A stretch of 64,000 nt of DNA from Halomonas sp. TD01 (GCF_923868895.1 NZ_OV350343.1:310001-374000); one strand, 5' to 3'. Shown: positions 18,868-28,124, counted from the first letter of the stretch. The notes: generated from the letters alone by a model not told the origin. Made by a program: numbers and translations.

Positions 18868-19872
18868 ATGCAATCTCGCTTTTTTACATTAACTAATTAT
18901 CCCACGGGCTTACCTAAGCGCGAGTTATTTGCGCTGGAAAGCCAGGAACTTCCCGAACTTGGCGAAGGTGAAGTGAGAATTCGCAATCGCTGGCTGTCAG
19001 TTGACCCTTACATGCGTGGTCGAATGACCGGAATGCACACCTATGTTGCCCCTTTTGAGCTGGGCAAGCCGATGGAAGGTGGCGCGATTGGCGACGTCAT
19101 TGCATCTAACCACCCAACGATTAAGCAAGGCGATAAGGTCAGCCACATGGGCGGTTGGCGTGACATAGCTCAGGTGCCGGGCGACAGTGTCACCCCCCTC
19201 CCCGACAGCGACGTGCCTGAACAAGCCTACCTAGGCGTATTAGGTATGCCGGGCATGACTGCATGGACAGGCTTGAACCTTATTGCCGAGTGCAAACCTA
19301 GCGACAATGTACTGGTAAGCGCTGCCAGTGGTGCCGTTGGTTCGCTTGCTGTACAGCTGGCGAAAGCAAAAGGTTGCCACGTGGTTGGCATTGCTGGAGC
19401 TGCCCATAAGCTTGCGTGGCTTGAATCATTGGGCGTTGAGCCGGTCAGCTACCAAGACCGCAGTGCACAGGAATTAAGCGACGCTATTAAGCTTGCTAGT
19501 CCTGATGGCATTGATGTGTACTTTGAGAACGTTGGCGGTATTTGCTTAGAGGCAGCGTTAAGCCAGCTCAATGACGGCGCACGTATTGCCGTATGCGGCA
19601 TGATTGACAGCTATAACGCCGAAGCGCCAGCACCAGGGCCGAGCAATCTTTCTCAACTGGTGGTACGTAAAGCTAAAATGCAAGGGTTTATTGTCGCCGA
19701 TCACTGGACTAGCTATCGCTACTTCCTTAACGAAATTGCTCCCCAGGTAGCGAAGGGGAAAATAGTCTATAAAGAGACCGTCAAAGAAGGCCTTGAAAGC
19801 ACACCTGATGCCTTTTTAGCGCTTTTTGAAGGGGGTAATACCGGCAAGATGCTGGTGAAACTCACCGACTGA
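18868..19872 (+). CDS. NADP-dependent zinc-independent MDR oxidoreductase (CurA/prostaglandin reductase-like)
   Basis: About 334 aa, cytoplasmic. The family pattern of leukotriene B4 12-hydroxydehydrogenase/CurA enzymes is clear: WLSVDPYMRGRM near the start, GMPGMTAWTGL and the nucleotide-binding AASGAVGSLAVQLAK, and VYFENVGG. They reduce the C=C bond of alpha,beta-unsaturated carbonyls with NADPH. Start choice: ATGs at 18808, 18838, 18853 and 18868 are all in frame. The last two each have AGGAGG five bases upstream because a 15-bp unit (ATGCAGGAGGCA plus three bases) is tandemly duplicated. I chose 18868 because family proteins begin shortly before RFFTL. Confidence 0.88.
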   Translation: MQSRFFTLTNYPTGLPKRELFALESQELPELGEGEVRIRNRWLSVDPYMRGRMTGMHTYVAPFELGKPMEGGAIGDVIASNHPTIKQGDKVSHMGGWRDIAQVPGDSVTPLPDSDVPEQAYLGVLGMPGMTAWTGLNLIAECKPSDNVLVSAASGAVGSLAVQLAKAKGCHVVGIAGAAHKLAWLESLGVEPVSYQDRSAQELSDAIKLASPDGIDVYFENVGGICLEAALSQLNDGARIAVCGMIDSYNAEAPAPGPSNLSQLVVRKAKMQGFIVADHWTSYRYFLNEIAPQVAKGKIVYKETVKEGLESTPDAFLALFEGGNTGKMLVKLTD

Positions 19873-19923
19873 GCCATGCTTACGTTAAGTTAAAACAACC
19901 CCCATTTTCCGCCTCCCAACGAC

Positions 19924-19955
19924 AAGCCGCGCTATGGTAACTAGCGTGGCTTTTT
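19924..19955 (+). terminator. Rho-independent terminator after the MDR oxidoreductase
   Basis: AAGCCGCGCTA pairs with TAGCGTGGCTT (one G-U pair) around a 7-base loop, then a short T-run. It lies about 50 bp after the stop. Confidence 0.75.
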
Positions 19956-20137
19956 GGTTTATGGCATTACTTAGCCAGCAAATCATTAGACCAAAAGCGA
20001 ATTGATTATTAAAATTACCAATAATCAATGTGTGTTTTAACCCATCATCACTGCCAATGGGTTAGGGCACGTTGTAAATCCGTCGCTTTTCTAATTTCAC
20101 TAAGCGACTTCAATTCGTTGTTAATAGGGGCTTTCTC

Positions 20138-22618
20138 ATGGATGAACACACGCGTGCCCGCGGAAAATGGCCAGCATTACTATTAGGCCTACTGCTCGCG
20201 GTAGCTGGTGTTGCACTAACCATTGGCGGCGCCAAGCTGCTCAGCTTAGGCGGTAGCGCTTACTATGTAATCGCTGGTGTTAGTATTTTTGTTGTCGGTG
20301 TACTGCTGGCAATGCGCAAAGGCACAGCATTATGGCTTTATGCGGCGGTACTGTTTGCAACGTTACTATGGGCACTCTGGGAAGTCGGCTTAGACTGGTG
20401 GCAGTTGGTTCCTAGGGTTGCCATTGTCTGCTTAATTGGCATCATTTTATTGCTTCCCTGGTGGCGGAAACCGCTGCATTCACGCGGTGGCAGCCTAGCG
20501 CTAATGGCAAGCATTGCCGCAGCGATTATCGTGGCAATTGCCAGCCAATTTACCTACCCAGGTACTATTAAAGGCACGATTGAGTCGGCCAGTAACAATG
20601 CAGAAGTTAACCCTGCACAGGCTGCAGGCGATAATTGGCCCGCTTACGGCGGCACCAATGCAGGTACGCACTACTCCTCACTTAGCCAGATTACCCCCGA
20701 CAATATCGGCGAGCTGGAAGAAGTATGGCGTATTCAAACCGGTGATGAACCCGGCCCCAATGCACCACCTGAAATCACCAACCAGAACACACCCTTGAAG
20801 GTCAACGATAGCCTTTATATTTGTACATCGCACAGCCGTGCGATGTCATTGTCGCCCGAAACCGGCGAAACTCTATGGGAGTTTGATCCCAATATTAGCA
20901 CCATGGGCGCAGAGGATTTTTCCGGCTGGGCGCATATGACCTGCCGTGGTTTGGCGTACTACGATGCGGCTAACTATTCCAGCAGTGCTGAAGATTCCAC
21001 CATCGATAAACCAACACTGTATGCCGATGGCAGCCAATTTGAACTCGACCTATCCTTCTCGCTGACCCCTGACGAAGGCTCCTCTTCTGAGCTGCTAAGC
21101 GCCACCGACGTCATGTGCCCACGCAGGCTTTATCTGCCCACCGCCGACGCCCGACTGATTGCGCTTAACGCCGATACCGGAGAGCGCTGTGAAAACTTTG
21201 GCGAAAACGGTGAGATCGACCTGACGAATAATATTGGCGAATTTAGCCCAGGGGGCTATTACTCAACGTCGCCTGCCACTGTCACTGAAGACTTGGTGAT
21301 TTTGGGTGGACACGTTACCGACAATAGCTCAATCGACGAACCCTCTGGCGTTATTCGTGCCTTTGATGTGCATACTGGCGAGCTAGTGTGGAACTGGGAT
21401 AGCGGTAACCCTGAAGACACCACACCATTAGAAGAAGGCGAGACTTACACACGTAACTCACCAAACGTGTGGGCGCCGATTAGCGCTGATGAAGCGCTCG
21501 GCCTCGTTTATCTCCCCATGGGTAATGCCACACCCGACCAGTACGGCGCAAATCGCACCGAAAATGACGAAACTTACAGTGCTGGGCTCGTCGCGCTTAA
21601 CCTAGATGATGGCCAGGTGGCTTGGGTTTACCAGTTTGTGCACCACGACTTATGGGACATGGACACACCCGCCCAACCCGTATTGATTGATTTGGCGACG
21701 ACAGATGGCAGCCAGCCGGCCATCATTCAGCCCACTAAACAAGGCAGCTTGTATGTATTAAACCGTGAGACCGGCGAGCCGATTGTACCCATTGAAGAAG
21801 TGCCCGCTCCTCAAGGTGCTATTGAAGGCGACTGGACAGCAGAAACTCAACCTCGCTCAGCGCTGAATTTGCTGCCACCGACGCTTACTGAGCGCGACAT
21901 GTGGGGCGCATCACCCTTTGATCAGATGATGTGCCGCATCCAGTTCCGCTCGCTGCGTTATGAAGGCCAGTACACACCGCCTTCTCTGGAAGGCAGCATT
22001 ATCTACCCCGGCAACGTTGGAGTGATGAACTGGGGGGGTGTTGCGGTAGACCCCGAACGCCAAGCACTGTTTACCGGCGCGAAGTACTTAGCGTTTGTTT
22101 CCAAACTGATCCCACGTGATGAGGTTGAAGATGGCCAAGGATCCGCTAGCGAGCAAGGTTTGCAGCCCAACACAGGCGCACCTTATGCGGTTGAACTCGG
22201 CCCGCTGCTGTCAGTACTCGGCCTTCCCTGCCAGGCGCCCTCTTGGGGCGATGTGGCAGGAATCGACCTGCAAAGTAACGAGGTTGTGTGGAAGCACCGC
22301 AATGGAACCACCCGCGACAGCATGCCCTTTGATCTGCCGATTGGCCTGAATGTCGGCGTTCCTGCGCTAGGCGGCCCGCTGACTACTGCGGGTGGCGTTT
22401 CATTCTTAAGCGGCACACTGGATCAATACCTGCGCGGCTACGACATCACCACTGGCGAAGAACTGTATAAAGCTCGACTGCCTGCTGGCGGCCAAGCAAC
22501 GCCGATGACTTACACCGGCGCAGACGGCCGCCAGTATGTGGTCGTTACCGCCGGTGGTCACGGCACCTTCGGCACCAAAATGGGTGACTACGTGATTGGT
22601 TACGCTTTACCGGAATAG
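20138..22618 (+). CDS. membrane-bound PQQ-dependent dehydrogenase (glucose/quinate/shikimate family)
   Basis: An 826-aa quinoprotein: five membrane helices in the first ~145 residues, then a periplasmic eight-bladed propeller beginning NWPAYGGTNAGTHYSSL. Catalytic-region motifs match membrane glucose/quinate dehydrogenases: SPNVWAPISADEALGLVYLPMGNATPDQYG (spread over about residues 443-472) and C-terminal GGQATPMTYTGADGRQYVVV. It oxidises a polyol or sugar in the periplasm and passes electrons to ubiquinone. Glucose and quinate enzymes cannot be separated by eye. No cytochrome c domain is present and no pqq biosynthesis gene is in the window. It converges on a TonB receptor that may import PQQ. 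Confidence 0.9.
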   Translation: MDEHTRARGKWPALLLGLLLAVAGVALTIGGAKLLSLGGSAYYVIAGVSIFVVGVLLAMRKGTALWLYAAVLFATLLWALWEVGLDWWQLVPRVAIVCLIGIILLLPWWRKPLHSRGGSLALMASIAAAIIVAIASQFTYPGTIKGTIESASNNAEVNPAQAAGDNWPAYGGTNAGTHYSSLSQITPDNIGELEEVWRIQTGDEPGPNAPPEITNQNTPLKVNDSLYICTSHSRAMSLSPETGETLWEFDPNISTMGAEDFSGWAHMTCRGLAYYDAANYSSSAEDSTIDKPTLYADGSQFELDLSFSLTPDEGSSSELLSATDVMCPRRLYLPTADARLIALNADTGERCENFGENGEIDLTNNIGEFSPGGYYSTSPATVTEDLVILGGHVTDNSSIDEPSGVIRAFDVHTGELVWNWDSGNPEDTTPLEEGETYTRNSPNVWAPISADEALGLVYLPMGNATPDQYGANRTENDETYSAGLVALNLDDGQVAWVYQFVHHDLWDMDTPAQPVLIDLATTDGSQPAIIQPTKQGSLYVLNRETGEPIVPIEEVPAPQGAIEGDWTAETQPRSALNLLPPTLTERDMWGASPFDQMMCRIQFRSLRYEGQYTPPSLEGSIIYPGNVGVMNWGGVAVDPERQALFTGAKYLAFVSKLIPRDEVEDGQGSASEQGLQPNTGAPYAVELGPLLSVLGLPCQAPSWGDVAGIDLQSNEVVWKHRNGTTRDSMPFDLPIGLNVGVPALGGPLTTAGGVSFLSGTLDQYLRGYDITTGEELYKARLPAGGQATPMTYTGADGRQYVVVTAGGHGTFGTKMGDYVIGYALPE

Positions 22619-22645
22619 CCATCACTTAGCGTAGTAATAAACGAG

Positions 22646-22677
22646 AACGGGCGACTCAATGAGCCGCCCGTTTTTTT
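22646..22677 (+). terminator. Rho-independent terminator after the PQQ dehydrogenase
   Basis: AACGGGCG pairs with CGCCCGTT and runs into seven Ts. It lies 28 bp after the stop and just short of the convergent receptor gene. Confidence 0.88.
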
Positions 22678-22682
22678 GCTTA

Positions 22683-24731
22683 TTAAAAACTCAGCTCCAC
22701 GCCTCCATAAACACTTCGCCCTAGGGCTGGCTCATAAAAGCGGCCAAACGTGCCGTTTAAACGCACGTTGGCGTAGTGCTCTTCATCAAGCACGTTGCGC
22801 AAACCAAGATAAGCGCTTAGTCGCGTACCTTCACTTAACTGCCAACCATCGCCTATCCGTAGGTTGAGCAGCCAATAGCTATCTACTTCCGTCGCATTAG
22901 CGTTATCCGCCACTAAATCACCGATGTATTCGGTTTCCAACGTTGCAAAACGCTGATCCAGGTTTTCCCAGGTTAATTGATTGACCCACGTCTGCTCTGG
23001 CAGCCCAGGAATCCGGTTGCCATCAAAGCGCTCACTTGGTGTTGCAAACTTGTCGAACTCATAACGCGCGAGCGTTAAAGCGCTGTTAAGACGCCAGTGG
23101 TCGGCAAGCTGCCAGCCCAGCGCCAGTTCTAGGCCATCGCGATTTGTGTCGCCTGCATTCTGATAGAAGGTACGGCCACCCTCATCATACGGCACCAGCT
23201 CATCGCGAACGCGGACCGAAAACAGCGCAAGATCGTAATCCATCGCCAACGGCTCAATGTAGCCACGCAACCCTATTTCGCGGTTCCATGCTTTTTGCGG
23301 TTCAACAGCGGGGTTGAAGCCACCGCCAGTCGGGTTAGCAAACTCGGAAAATGTCGGCGTTTCAAAGGCTGTCCCCGTATTGACATAAGCTTGATGCTGC
23401 GGACGATAGCGGTAGCTTAGCCCCGCCGAGCCACTCCACTCGTTAAAGGTACGCTTCCCGCTTTGATCTCCGTCGGCAAGAAACGTATCGTCGACGTCTA
23501 GCGCCACCCGGTCAAACCGCGCACCTAGCGATAACGTAAGCTGCTCGGAAAGCGTCAGATCCCCTTGAGCGAAAACACCGTTGGCAGTGGCCGTTTGAGT
23601 CTCTTTGGCAAGCTGCTCCCCAACCACCCCCTGGGCATTTACTCGGTTACGAAAACGCTCGTCCTCTTGGCGAGCCACATCAACGCCCACAATATAGCTA
23701 AGCGGCAGGCTCCCTAACGCCACCTCGTGATGGTATTCGGCGCTTGCGCCCATATAGTCACGCTGATAGCCCAAGCGACTACTGCCCACAAATGGAAGTT
23801 GCTGTTCAAAGCTACGTTTAGCAATAAATCCCTTGAGATACAGCTCACCATCACCTACCGCTAAGTCTTCGTACTGCAGGCCAAATAGCTGCTGATCGAC
23901 GCTTTGCCGCGCATCCAGCGCAATCGAATTGGGCGCGGCCTGATCCCGCCCAGCGGCAACTTCACGGGCATTAAGCGCACCGGGGTCTTCCGAACGGGGG
24001 TTATCCAACAGATTAATAATCGCGGTCATCGCCCGTTCGCTGCCTAGCTCTCGACGTAATTTTGCATTCAGCAAATACTTCTCGGTTGAGCTTTGTTCGC
24101 GATAGCCATCAACATTAAGCGCCGTCAGACTGATATGGTGCGACCAATCGCCCTGTACACCACCATTTTGCAGTGCCACTTTTTGATAGCCATCGCTACC
24201 TGCGCCCATCCGCAGCCTTGTACCAGGATTATCACGTCCATCGGCAGTGGTCACATCAATCACTCCGCCAGACGCATTGCCATAAAGCACTGAAGACGGC
24301 CCACGGATAACCTCAATGCGCTCGGCGCTATCTAAATCAATGGCATCCAACTGCGCCTGGCCATCCGGAAGCGTGTAAGGAATGCCATCCACCATGACGG
24401 TAATCCCACGCACGCCAAATGGGGCACGCGCGCCAAAGCCGCGAATAGCAATTCGCTGCCCTTGAGCGAAATTATCGCGGTTTTGTAAAAACACACCCGG
24501 CACTCGGTTAAGCGCTTCATCCAACCTCACCCGCTGCTGACCTTGGGCAATCTCTTCACGCTCCAAGGTAGAAATGGCCGCTGGCGTGGCATACAGCTCG
24601 CGGGCTAAACGCGGGGCGCTCACCTCTACTGTAGCCAGCACAGTCTCTTCGCTGCTGGGTGCCTGCGCCCACACAGGGCTGGCTAAAACGACACTCGCAA
24701 GTAGCAGTGATGGCGGCAAGGTGTGAGTCAT
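22683..24731 (-). CDS. TonB-dependent outer-membrane receptor, candidate PqqU (YncD)-like PQQ transporter
   Basis: A 682-aa outer-membrane receptor: signal peptide ending at WAQ (about residue 23), a TonB-box-like ETVLATVEVSA, plug domain (about 50-170) with RIAIRGFGARAPFGVRG and VIRGPSSVLYGNASGG, and a beta-barrel ending in the aromatic residue of GGVELSF. Plug motifs (RGFGAR.PFGVRGI...VDGIP.T.PDGQ) recall E. coli YncD/PqqU, which imports PQQ. Two contextual points agree: the convergent neighbour is a PQQ enzyme, and no Fur-like site was found upstream, unlike the iron genes in this window. A siderophore receptor remains possible. AGGA precedes the ATG. Confidence 0.85.
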   Translation of the reverse strand: MTHTLPPSLLLASVVLASPVWAQAPSSEETVLATVEVSAPRLARELYATPAAISTLEREEIAQGQQRVRLDEALNRVPGVFLQNRDNFAQGQRIAIRGFGARAPFGVRGITVMVDGIPYTLPDGQAQLDAIDLDSAERIEVIRGPSSVLYGNASGGVIDVTTADGRDNPGTRLRMGAGSDGYQKVALQNGGVQGDWSHHISLTALNVDGYREQSSTEKYLLNAKLRRELGSERAMTAIINLLDNPRSEDPGALNAREVAAGRDQAAPNSIALDARQSVDQQLFGLQYEDLAVGDGELYLKGFIAKRSFEQQLPFVGSSRLGYQRDYMGASAEYHHEVALGSLPLSYIVGVDVARQEDERFRNRVNAQGVVGEQLAKETQTATANGVFAQGDLTLSEQLTLSLGARFDRVALDVDDTFLADGDQSGKRTFNEWSGSAGLSYRYRPQHQAYVNTGTAFETPTFSEFANPTGGGFNPAVEPQKAWNREIGLRGYIEPLAMDYDLALFSVRVRDELVPYDEGGRTFYQNAGDTNRDGLELALGWQLADHWRLNSALTLARYEFDKFATPSERFDGNRIPGLPEQTWVNQLTWENLDQRFATLETEYIGDLVADNANATEVDSYWLLNLRIGDGWQLSEGTRLSAYLGLRNVLDEEHYANVRLNGTFGRFYEPALGRSVYGGVELSF

Positions 24732-24935
24732 GGCGTCCTTTCCTATTCAGTATTCGGCGGGGTTTTGTAGACACATTTGGTTAGGCATGTGAACGATAAA
24801 GAAGGAACAGCATAATACCTAAGTCGTATTGGTTCGCTAAGCGTAACTGTTGTGACTACACTTACAGTAGTACCAGCAACGCATTGTTATCAAAGCAGCA
24901 ATCAGAACACTGACTATGTAAGCAAAGGAGGCTTC

Positions 24936-25109
24936 ATGGCATTTACCGCGACGGATCCGATTAAGATGATTTTTGCCGTTATTCTGCCCCCATTAGGGGT
25001 GTTTTTTGAGGTCGGTTTCAAAGGACATTTCTGGCTGAATATCATTCTGACGCTGTTTGGCTTTGTGCCAGGCATCATTCATGCGTTTTATGTCATATTG
25101 AAACACTAG
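24936..25109 (+). CDS. Pmp3/YqaE family small membrane protein
   Basis: A 57-aa protein with two hydrophobic helices. The second half, ILPPLGVFFEVGF, then LNIILTLFGFVPGIIHAFYV, is the Pmp3/YqaE (UPF0057) signature. Members are induced by stress and affect membrane potential and salt tolerance. I chose the ATG at 24936 because AAGGAGG lies five bases upstream; an in-frame extension from 24852 has no ribosome-binding site. Confidence 0.88.
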   Translation: MAFTATDPIKMIFAVILPPLGVFFEVGFKGHFWLNIILTLFGFVPGIIHAFYVILKH

Positions 25110-25150
25110 GCATATCCTGAAGCACTAATGCACTTTTTTGCACCGATTTA

Positions 25151-25187
25151 ACAAACACCGCCTTGCTGAACACAAGGTGGTGTTTGT
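25151..25187. terminator. 15-bp hairpin between the Pmp3-like gene and the deaminase gene
   Basis: ACAAACACCGCCTTG pairs with CAAGGTGGTGTTTGT (one G-U pair) around CTGAACA. It lies between convergent genes and can serve as a bidirectional terminator; T-rich bases follow on the plus strand. Confidence 0.75.
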
Positions 25188-25232
25188 CTTAAGTGGCCAT
25201 GCATTGCTCACCGAATTTCCCTGGTCACTCAG

Positions 25233-25706
25233 TTATGCATGCAAGCGGCGGTGTAAGGCTCGCACTTGCTCATCCAGCCCAGGGATTGGGCCATCAACAG
25301 CCAAACCAGGCACTACCTCATTAATCGTTAGCGTGGCGACAGGCGGTGGCGCTACACCAAGTTCAGCTAGCCAAGCGCCCAATTGTTCAGAAGAACTTAC
25401 GTAAACGATACGACCTAGCCCTACCCATCCATGGGCCGCCGCACACATAGGGCAGTGCTCTCCAGAGGTATATACGGTCGCTTTCGCACGCTCTTCAGGC
25501 GTCATGTGATTTGCTGCCCAGCGGGCCAGCGAAAACTCTGGGTGTTGAGTGGAATCGCCACCGGCAATGCGATTGCGGTCCTCGGCTAATACCTCGCCTT
25601 CGGCATTAACCAGCACGCTACCAAATGGCTCATCTCCGGCATTTAAAGCCTCCTCTGCCAAGACCACAGCGCGCTTTAGGTAGGCCAATTCGTATTCGGC
25701 AATCAT
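25233..25706 (-). CDS. nucleoside deaminase of the cytidine/guanine deaminase superfamily
   Basis: A 157-aa zinc enzyme. The zinc-ligand motifs are STQHPEFSLARWA (HxE, with Pro rather than the more common Ala) and EHCPMCAAAHGW (PCxxC type). The overall pattern (AVVLAEEALNAGDEPFGSVLV) is shared by guanine deaminase, TadA and uncharacterised nucleoside deaminases. It is too different from TadA to be the essential tRNA enzyme. Substrate unknown. GGAG precedes the ATG. Confidence 0.82.
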   Translation of the reverse strand: MIAEYELAYLKRAVVLAEEALNAGDEPFGSVLVNAEGEVLAEDRNRIAGGDSTQHPEFSLARWAANHMTPEERAKATVYTSGEHCPMCAAAHGWVGLGRIVYVSSSEQLGAWLAELGVAPPPVATLTINEVVPGLAVDGPIPGLDEQVRALHRRLHA

Positions 25707-26069
25707 AGAATTCTCCTTGTTTTGATAATGTGCCTTACCGGCAGTGGGTGTCGTTTCAAAGATGCTTTGCCAAAGATACCATTTCTAACATTGACGATCT
25801 GGCTCACCGTAAAGCACCTAAGCGCCTGGAAAATGGGGTGTAAATAGCCATTATTCTGGCACCGCCCTCAGAAAATATTCATAAAAGGCTTTGACCCGAA
25901 GGGAAAATCATGTCACTGTAGCGTCAGTTGGTTAGCAAGCAGCATGGTTTCAGAAGTGTACGATCTATTTCGGCAGCCTGATATTGTATTCCTTGTTTCA
26001 CCCGCTACTTTTCATCTGGGTAATACCAGGAACTTTATTACGGCGCGTTAGCGCGAAAGGATCTACATC
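25707..26069. other. 363-bp gap upstream of the cold-shock gene
   Basis: This holds the deaminase promoter (left) and the cold-shock promoter and probable long leader (right). A GCGCG/CGCGC-type hairpin sits at about 26041-26056 beside the ribosome-binding site. At 25772-25843 (+) a short open stretch reads NIDDLAHRKAPKR and ends in a stop; it weakly recalls the N-terminus of FMN-dependent alpha-hydroxyacid dehydrogenases and may be a gene scrap. Nothing else was recognised. Confidence 0.5.
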
Positions 26070-26276
26070 ATGGCAACTGGCACAGTTAAATGGTTTAACG
26101 ACACTAAAGGTTTTGGTTTCATCGCTCCTTCTGACGGCGGCGACGACCTTTTTGCTCACTTCTCTGAAATTCAGTCTGACGGTTTCAAAACCCTTCAAGA
26201 AGGTGCTAACGTTTCTTTTGACGTTACCCAGGGTAAGAAAGGCCTTCAGGCTTCTAACATCAAGCAAATGTCCTAA
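26070..26276 (+). CDS. cold-shock protein (CspA family)
   Basis: A 68-aa single cold-shock domain. RNP1 is KGFGFIAP and RNP2 is DLFAHFSEI; the start [17 protein letters not shown] is canonical. It binds single-stranded RNA and DNA and melts RNA structure. AAAGGA precedes the ATG, after a long leader of the kind that controls csp expression. The strong terminator downstream makes it a single-gene unit. Confidence 0.95.
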   Translation: MATGTVKWFNDTKGFGFIAPSDGGDDLFAHFSEIQSDGFKTLQEGANVSFDVTQGKKGLQASNIKQMS

Positions 26277-26321
26277 GCCTTAACGGTTTAAGAATTTGCT
26301 CGAACCTTAACCGGTTCGAAT

Positions 26322-26349
26322 AACAAGGCCCGCTCATGCGGGCCTTGTT
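26322..26349 (+). terminator. Rho-independent-type terminator after the cold-shock gene
   Basis: AACAAGGCCCGC pairs perfectly with GCGGGCCTTGTT around TCAT. T-rich bases follow. It lies 45 bp after the stop; a smaller CGAACC/GGTTCG stem lies just upstream at 26301-26318. Confidence 0.85.
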
Positions 26350-26444
26350 GCGTTTGTAGATTGAGAATAAAAGAAGGGTTTTTTGGGAGAGTACGATTGG
26401 ATTTTTAACACCCTCTTTATCGCTACCCTTCTTATGCTTACTCC

Positions 26445-27308
26445 TTATTTCCGCTCATATATCATTAGCCTGGCATCCACCGTTAGCGTTAACGCATCAA
26501 GCGCTGCTGCACGCGCACGGCCTTCCTGACTAGCGCGGTAAAGATGGGGCGTCATCGCTAATAAATCACCAATCGAGTCTTGCCCTACCAGCGCTATTTG
26601 ATAGCTAAGTGATTCTGTCTGCAACGATACAAAGCCTTCCGGCACTTCCCGTTCGCTTATCGCTTCTGGCTTAAGCGTGGGATAAATCACCTCTCGCAGC
26701 TCACGCAGGTGCCCCGCCCCTGCTTCAACCTGCAACAACAAGCCACCCGGCTTTAATACCCGCGCAAATTCGTGATGTACTGGAAAGCCAAACATACACA
26801 GCACACTATTGAGTGTTGCCGTTTGAATTGGCAAGTGCGCGTTGCTGCCGACTACCCAGCTACAGAGTGGCAGTTTTTTATCATCTTGCTTGGCCGCCGA
26901 CAGCACTGCCCACTTGGAAATATCTAACCCCACCAGTGAAAGTGGCCGCGAATTCGATGCAGCACGAGATAGCTCACGCAAGTAATAGCCTTCACCGCAG
27001 CCAGCATCCAAGCAGCCAAACAGCGAACTAGCAGGCTGAGCCTCAGCATGGTTTAACAGATGTTTGCTTACCGCCTGAGCAATAGGCTGATAGTAGCCAG
27101 CTTCAAGAAAACGCTGCCTTGCCGCCACCATCAGCTTACTGTCGCCGGGGTCGGTGGAACGCTTTTGCTGTACTGGAAGCAAGTTGACGTAACCTTGCTT
27201 GGCAACATCGAAGCTATGCCCAGCAGAGCAGCGCCAAGCACTGCCAGCCAGATGAAGCGGCTTACCATCTAACGGACAGGCCAGCGCTTGAAAAGGAGTG
27301 CTATTCAT
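26445..27308 (-). CDS. rlmA: 23S rRNA (guanine-745-N1)-methyltransferase RlmA family
   Basis: A 287-aa SAM-dependent methyltransferase that methylates G745 (or the G748 equivalent) in 23S rRNA helix 35. The family block SFDVAKQGYVNLLPVQ, then KRSTDPGDS, is intact, followed by motif I LDAGCGEGYYL. The N-terminal zinc finger is altered: it reads CPLDGKPL...WRCSAGHSF, so one of the usual cysteines (CPxC) is Asp/Gly, leaving three plausible ligands (C, C, H). Zinc binding may be weakened. Starts near the XRE-type regulator on the same strand. Confidence 0.88.
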   Translation of the reverse strand: MNSTPFQALACPLDGKPLHLAGSAWRCSAGHSFDVAKQGYVNLLPVQQKRSTDPGDSKLMVAARQRFLEAGYYQPIAQAVSKHLLNHAEAQPASSLFGCLDAGCGEGYYLRELSRAASNSRPLSLVGLDISKWAVLSAAKQDDKKLPLCSWVVGSNAHLPIQTATLNSVLCMFGFPVHHEFARVLKPGGLLLQVEAGAGHLRELREVIYPTLKPEAISEREVPEGFVSLQTESLSYQIALVGQDSIGDLLAMTPHLYRASQEGRARAAALDALTLTVDARLMIYERK

Positions 27309-27365
27309 AACAATGTGAACTCATAAAATGGGTACTTTTAAGGTATTCGGTAATAAAAACAGTTT

Positions 27366-28124
27366 TTATAAACTCTTATTTTGCTGGTACGACCCACGGG
27401 CAACATCTTTAAACAGCGTTGACTGCCACTGACGAACAGCCAGCACCGAGGTGGTGCCAAAGCGCTGATGAATGGGCAGCCCGCTTTCTCGTTCACACAG
27501 GGCATGAAACTCTTTCGCCAGCCGCTGCATCGTTTGCTGCCATTCCGCATTGCCCGCATGGGAAAGCAGGCCATTCAGTACCATCAGCTTTTCGCCGTTA
27601 CTATCAAAATGGGAATGAAAAAACTCCGTGGCAATATATTGCTGGAAAAAACGCTGAATAGGGCCACCAGGGCGCCAGCGAAAATTCGCGGCCACACGCC
27701 GCCGGATTCGATTACCCGGCAATAGATCAATCAGCTTTAGTCGTTCTAGCGCCAGTAGCTGCCGAGTACACTGCGCCTCACTGAGCCGGTACTGGTGATG
27801 AATTTCATCAAACCGATAGCCATTGATCACACATACAGCGACCAAAAACAGTTCACGGTCATCGACAATACTCTGCTCCTGCGCCTGGGTCAGCTCCTGC
27901 AAACGGTGCTCTTCCTCTTGCATGGATTGCACCAACTCAGCAAATTCCAGGTTAAGCTGGTCGCAAATGCGCTCTAGCCGCTCTAAGGTAATGTGCTGTT
28001 CAGCGAACAATCGCTTGACCGAGGCCTCGCTTAGCCCAAGCCATATCGCCACATCAGCGTAGGTTTTACCCTGGGAACGCAGCTGACGTTTTAAGGTATC
28101 GATAAGTGCACTTGTCTGAGACAC
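27366..28124 (-). CDS. XRE-type helix-turn-helix regulator
   Basis: About 252 aa. The N-terminal helix-turn-helix is ADVAIWLGLSEASVKRLFAE; a middle helical part (EEEHRLQELTQAQEQ) and a C-terminal region without known motifs follow. I chose the GTG at 28124 because GGAGG lies four bases upstream, rather than the GTG at 28139. It diverges from the Aas-like gene, so it may control that gene, but this is inferred from position alone. Related proteins are annotated only as transcriptional regulators. Confidence 0.75.
   Translation of the reverse strand: MSQTSALIDTLKRQLRSQGKTYADVAIWLGLSEASVKRLFAEQHITLERLERICDQLNLEFAELVQSMQEEEHRLQELTQAQEQSIVDDRELFLVAVCVINGYRFDEIHHQYRLSEAQCTRQLLALERLKLIDLLPGNRIRRRVAANFRWRPGGPIQRFFQQYIATEFFHSHFDSNGEKLMVLNGLLSHAGNAEWQQTMQRLAKEFHALCERESGLPIHQRFGTTSVLAVRQWQSTLFKDVARGSYQQNKSL

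Noticed and set aside
24852..24935. N-terminal extension of the Pmp3-like protein
   Set aside because: AAGGAGG lies right before the internal ATG at 24936, and family members begin there.
26301..26318. tRNA-like CGAACC/GGTTCGAA sequence
   Set aside because: It resembles a T-arm but has no acceptor, D or anticodon arms; it is part of the hairpins after the cold-shock gene.
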